Shown one piece after another: positions 59,328 to 64,000 of a DNA stretch of 64,000 nucleotides. Source of the stretch: Cornus controversa (taxonomy: Eukaryota > Streptophyta > Magnoliopsida > Cornales > Cornaceae); NCBI GenBank assembly GCA_026545225.1, contig CM048852.1:54195146-54259145 (forward strand), written 5' to 3'. The notes under the pieces were generated by a model, which saw only the letters and a list, made by a program, of their open reading frames with translations, searched no databases and was not told the origin of the DNA. The position numbers and the translations under genes were made by a program. Numbering within the stretch: the first letter of the stretch is position 1; the number at the start of each line of letters is the position of its first letter.

Positions 59328-62300
59328 TGTTGACACCCAAAAGTGGCGCCACTTGACAGCCACCTTGGTGTTGATGAGAACGAATAAAAAGACAACAAGT
59401 GGACAATATATGGAGATATGACCATGTGTTCTTATATTGTAATGTAGGAAGAATGGACGGGATAAGATATTTAAACAAGAAGGATAAATATTAGTCTATT
59501 CGTTCAAAGTGAAAACAAGAAGAAAAGCTAATCTTTAGGAGGTTACTTTAATTACGACTCTTCCTATAATGACTAATTCATGTGCAAGATTGAAGATAGA
59601 AATTAATGGACTTCTGCTCAGGAAGGACTCTGCTATTTATTATGCAAGGATAAGGGAGTATGTAAATCGATATATATATATATATATATTGATCAATTTA
59701 TATTGAAGATGGACTCTTAAAAGACTTGGAAGGTATTTGCTAAACTATGAACTCTGTAAAGGCTGACGACAAACTATACAAATAAGGCTATGACAATTTA
59801 GTTGGGAAAATTACATGAAGATGAGGTTGAGTATGACTTGGACTCTATAAGCTTGGGATGACACCTTACAAACATGGGGCTTGAAGACACGTGCATTGAT
59901 ATATATTAATTTCTGTATTTCTTTTTATATAATTACTTATTTCATTTTATCTTGTAACCTAGATATAAGAAGTTAGTTATTTTTAGTTTCCTATAAATAA
60001 AAGAAAAGAACTTTACATTAAGGGTTCCACAACCACTCAACAAAACTTTACATCACATGCAAATCTATCTCTCCCAATATTCTCACAAAATATTGTCATC
60101 TCTCTCCTTACTCTACATCTTTCTCATACTTACTTGCTCCCTACATCCTCTAATCAATCTATCTATTTACATCTCCCTCACTTTTTATCTCCCTGCTTCT
60201 ATCTCCCTCCTTTCTACAATTCAATCTCGCAATTCTTTTGCGCAAAACTAAAGTCCTCTTCATTGAGGCAAAAAAGAACTCAATATGAAGTTTGGTATTT
60301 TCTCTCCCTAGCTAATCACATGATCCAACACAATACTCAAAAGAGATACTATGTTTGACCAACTGATTCTCTATTGAGCCGATTGAACGGCTCTGGCACA
60401 CCTGCACACACGCTGACAATATAATCGATGAGTCTGGTCGATTAATTGATCGAACATATTTTGGCATGTCCGGTGGAACCAAAAAATGCTAAAAGAAATT
60501 GCGAATATGTCGTACAAGCCCAGAACTACAAAGAATTCTTCCACTAGCAAAGAATAACACAAAGAAAAAGTTCCTCAGCCAATAGGGAGCTCCACTGTGA
60601 ATCCAGTGGATTTCTCATCGTTGTTAGAGGCAATACAAGCTAGGAATGCTCATCTTGATAGGAATGAAGCTCAAATGAAAGCTGCATTTAAGGCATTCAG
60701 AGCCCAAAACAAGGCTAATGTGGAGCAAAGCTTGACTCACTTATCGGCCACTCAAACTAGGCCGATTAATCAAAATCTTAGTACACAAGATTCAATTCAT
60801 CAGCTCAATACCCAACAGGCCTCTCAGTCTAATCAGAAAAGGCCAATATTACCTTCTCTTCAGCTTTCTGCAGATGTCAATCTGCCATCAAGCTGAGAGC
60901 CTCTCAACCAATTGGAGTGGAAATCTAGCCACCAGTAGTAGAGGTTGCGAATAAATGGTTGCATGATTAGCTGAATACACGGCAGTTGGTAATTCCTCCT
61001 AATGACCCCTTAGGTACAATCGACCCGGGGGCAACCTTAATAGAGGAAAGAGGTTAAACTCGCCGATTACACCAGCACTCGGGGGGCAAGTTGAGAATCG
61101 TAATCAACCACCTGTTTGGCCAGAATATCAACGAGAAGGTTAGCCAGAATACAATCAGCCACCAGTGGTAAATCAATTGTCAGTGTTAAATCAACCACAT
61201 CCAACCATTTCAATACACTAGTAGCTACATACAGTGTTGCAGCCACCAAAGCAGCCATATATTCCTTCAACGCATTCATATGTTGTCCCATAAGTTCCAA
61301 ATAAAGAACCTCCAGACACAGGGGGCAATAATGTTTGGTGGAGACATCTAAATTAGTAACTTACGATATACAGGGGGGCAACCAATGAGCAATCAACCAT
61401 ATAGTTTGCCTGCCTATGGTCAGCCTCAAATGGCAAATTAGCCACAAGGCTGGTCTAATTATGATCCACTGCATCTGAACTTGAGGGGCAGTCAATGGCC
61501 AATCAGCCAGAAGATTGGTCTCAGAATTATCAACCACCAGTGACTAATCAACCACCAATAGTAAATGAGAAAAAAGGAGCTAATCAATTAGCCCAAAATT
61601 AGGAATGTGGTCTGGTCGTTAAGAGAGTTGATCGACCGATTAATTAACCTAAATTTATTAATAAAGAGTATCATAAAGGTTACAAAACTTTTAGTAAAGA
61701 AGATAACCAATCAACGGTTGAACAAATTGGCCAATATACTATTCAAACTCCTCATAATCGGCTAGTTAATGTAACATTTTATGTGGCCAATTCCAAACTA
61801 CTTGTTGAAAATTATAAAATGGAATACCAGCATCGGCCAGTGTGAAAAAAAGCTTGGTTGATGCTGAGTTAAAAGAAGTGTCCAAAGACATATATCGGTT
61901 AATGATCAAACTTCATTGGCCGATTGATGAAGAAATTCAAGTATACTGGGACAATGTCATTCTGCTAATAGTTCGATCGGCTAACATGACATTGCATAAT
62001 AATTTGATTACAATCGATCACAACCATGTCATGCTAAATTTGGATAATGGAATCCATCTTGGGTCTATTTAGCCAACTTTATGAAAAAGCTGTGCAAGAA
62101 TCGTAATTATCCAGTTTTAAAGCAATAATGGAAGGTCATTATCAGCCAGTGTAGTAGGCCTAACTTGGAATAAAGACTACCTCACTGGTTCAAAATAAAT
62201 GAAGTGCATATTGTTTTAAAGTTTCATTGTTTGTCATTCCCTTTCAAGTGTTAGATCAATCAGTTATGGTTATGAAAGGTTCCCTTCTAATATAATTTTA

Positions 62301-63194
62301 AATGTCAAAAATATTATCGTGTTATGACAATGTGTTTTGTGTTATAACGTGGGAAGAAGGGAGCTTGCTGGAAAACAAAGTATAGCCTTTTTTATATGCA
62401 TATAAGACGAGATAAGATATTTAAACAAGATGGATAAATATTAGTCTGTTCTAAAGGAGTTCAAATTGGAAATAAGGGGATAAGCAAATCTTTAACAGGT
62501 TACTTTAATTATGACTCTTTCTATAATGACTAATTCATATACAGAGATTGAAAATAGGAATTGATGGACTTGTACTGGGGAAAGACTCTGCTATTTGTTA
62601 TATAAGCTTGGAATGACATGCTATAAACAAAGGGCTTGAAGACACATGCATTGATACATATTAATTTTTGTATTTCTTTTTATATAATTAGTTATTCCAT
62701 TTTATCTTGTAACCTAAATATAAGAAGTTAGTTTTTTTTATTTTCTATATATAAAAGAAAAGAACTCTGTATTAAGAATTTCACAGCCACTCAACAAAAT
62801 TTTGCATCATGTGCAAATCTATCTGTCCAAATACTCTCACAGAATATTGTCCTATCTCTCATTACTCTATATCTCTATCATACTTGCTTGCTCCCTATCT
62901 CCTCTAATCAATCTATCTATCTACATCTCTCTTACTTTCTATCTCTCTCCTTTCTATGATTCAATCTCACAATTCTTTTGTGCAAAACTAAAGTCCTCTT
63001 TATTGAGGCAAAAAAGAACTCAATGGGAATTTGATATTTTCTATTGCTAGCCAATCGTCTGATTCAACACAATACTCAAAAGAGATACCGTGTCAACCAA
63101 CTGATTCTCTATTAAACCGATTAAATAGCTCTGGCATGCCCGCACACATACTAACAATATAATCGATCAGTCCAATCGATTAATTGATCAAACA
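59328..63194 (+). mobile_element. Ty3/gypsy-type LTR fossil, short interior, diverged LTRs
   Basis: Two related direct repeats frame it: a 5' LTR of about 59328-60456 (starts TGTTGACACCC) and a 3' LTR of about 62249-63194. Shared blocks include GATAAGATATTTAAACAAGA and CCAACTGATTCTCTATT; both end in GATTAATTGATC followed by AAACA or GAACA. The 3' LTR lacks about 190 bp present in the 5' one. After the 5' LTR comes TTTTGGCATGTCCGGTGG, resembling the primer-binding region of Tat-type gypsy elements. The 1.8-kb interior has a gag-like, glutamine/asparagine-rich remnant (from about 60600, MNPVDFSSLLEAIQARNAHL) and no recognisable polymerase. Broken in several places; the LTR divergence implies considerable age. 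Outer boundaries are approximate and no clean target duplication was found. Confidence 0.75.
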
Positions 63195-63736
63195 ACTACA
63201 AAATGAGTAGAGTAACAAAATGTATGGGCTTTAAAAATAAAATAAAATTAATGTTGCTTGTGGATTTGGCAACTCAAATTTCTCGTGACCTATTAAATTA
63301 ATTGTCAAATGCACACTCGGTTTTGATAATTGAAGTATGACATCATCAGATGGCTTTGTTGGGGCATGGAACCACTATGGTGATGATGATGGTTCTCGGA
63401 CCCAAACACCTATTTTTATTTAATTTGTATGATTGGATGGTTGTGAACAAATATGGAAACCGATAGCTTAGGAACAGAATCGGTCTAAACTAAACTATTC
63501 CAAGGAGGTCAAATGGCACAAAAGTATGATTCCTATTTCCAACCCCAAATAGTCATAGAATAAGGCAACTTGGATGATGCTGATTTGAATGTAAAGCTTC
63601 TGGGTGGGAATGGAGGCGTGGATTCCACTATTTCCATGTCTTACCTAGAATATTTATCATGGAATAATTGTATATCGTCAATCTTACAAACTTTAAAGTC
63701 AGCCTAGACTTTGCATATATATATATATATATATGC

Positions 63737-63793
<57 letters not shown>

Positions 63794-64000
63794 TATGCTA
63801 TCCCATGATCTCAGGTAGAGTATCTCAACTAGAGATTGATCAAGCCATACCTCATATAATGTGTCATATCCAAAACTGTTTTATATTCGACTTGATCCTT
63901 ACTAAAGCACAGCACAAGGTCCAAGCCATAGCAGTATAGTGTAAAATTTGACCCTTGTGACACTCAATTTGCTCTTTTATGTGTGATTCGAGCCCAATGG
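63195..64000. other. Intergenic to window end
   Basis: No gene recognised. It contains a TA, GA and long-G compound repeat at about 63713-63792. Confidence 0.45.
63713..63792. repeat. Compound microsatellite ending in a 35-bp G homopolymer
   Basis: (TA)n, then (GA)n, then 35 consecutive G residues at 63758-63792. Confidence 0.95.

Overview
The window is 64 kb of AT-rich nuclear DNA from a flowering plant, most likely a eudicot. The evidence is four plant gene families with GT-AG introns, abundant plant-type transposons (hAT and Mutator-like non-autonomous elements, Tourist and Stowaway MITEs, a tRNA-derived SINE, LINEs, Ty1/copia and Ty3/gypsy fossils) and many TA, GA and TG microsatellites. 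I cannot name the species. No rRNA, genuine tRNA, CRISPR array, operon or bacterial feature is visible.

Layout. (1) 1-12051, plus strand: the 3' end of a PRT6-type N-degron E3 ubiquitin ligase gene. It has seven exons, and the intron between its fifth and sixth visible exons is 8.7 kb long and filled by a SINE, two hAT elements, LINE remains and a tandem duplication. (2) 14019-17667, minus strand: complete TIM9, a small Tim of the mitochondrial intermembrane space, in two exons. Its 3.4-kb intron holds a solo LTR and a Tourist MITE. (3) 17.7-26.3 kb: repeats only, including a 1-kb foldback, a Mutator-type MITE with a 9-bp target duplication, a tandem-repeat-rich long-TIR element, two hAT elements and a Stowaway. 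(4) 26370-27347, minus strand: complete type 2 metallothionein in three exons, with a TATA box and an ABRE/G-box. (5) 27.6-54.6 kb: repeat-dominated, with at least four more hAT copies, a large inverted repeat, RTE-type LINE remains, a truncated copia element carrying a hAT insertion, and two diverged local segmental duplications that preserve empty insertion sites. (6) 55234-57911, plus strand: complete POLTERGEIST-LIKE (PLL4/PLL5-type) PP2C phosphatase in four exons, with a W-box-rich upstream region. (7) 59.3-63.2 kb: a gypsy-type LTR element with diverged LTRs and a short decayed interior, then repeats.

The four host genes (protein turnover, mitochondrial import, metal binding, dephosphorylation) do not form a pathway. 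I found no convincing new biological system. The most informative material is structural: paired filled and empty transposon sites, nested elements and long inverted repeats that could be transcribed as hairpins. Splice sites come from GT/AG signals, frame continuity and recalled family sequence, not from transcripts.
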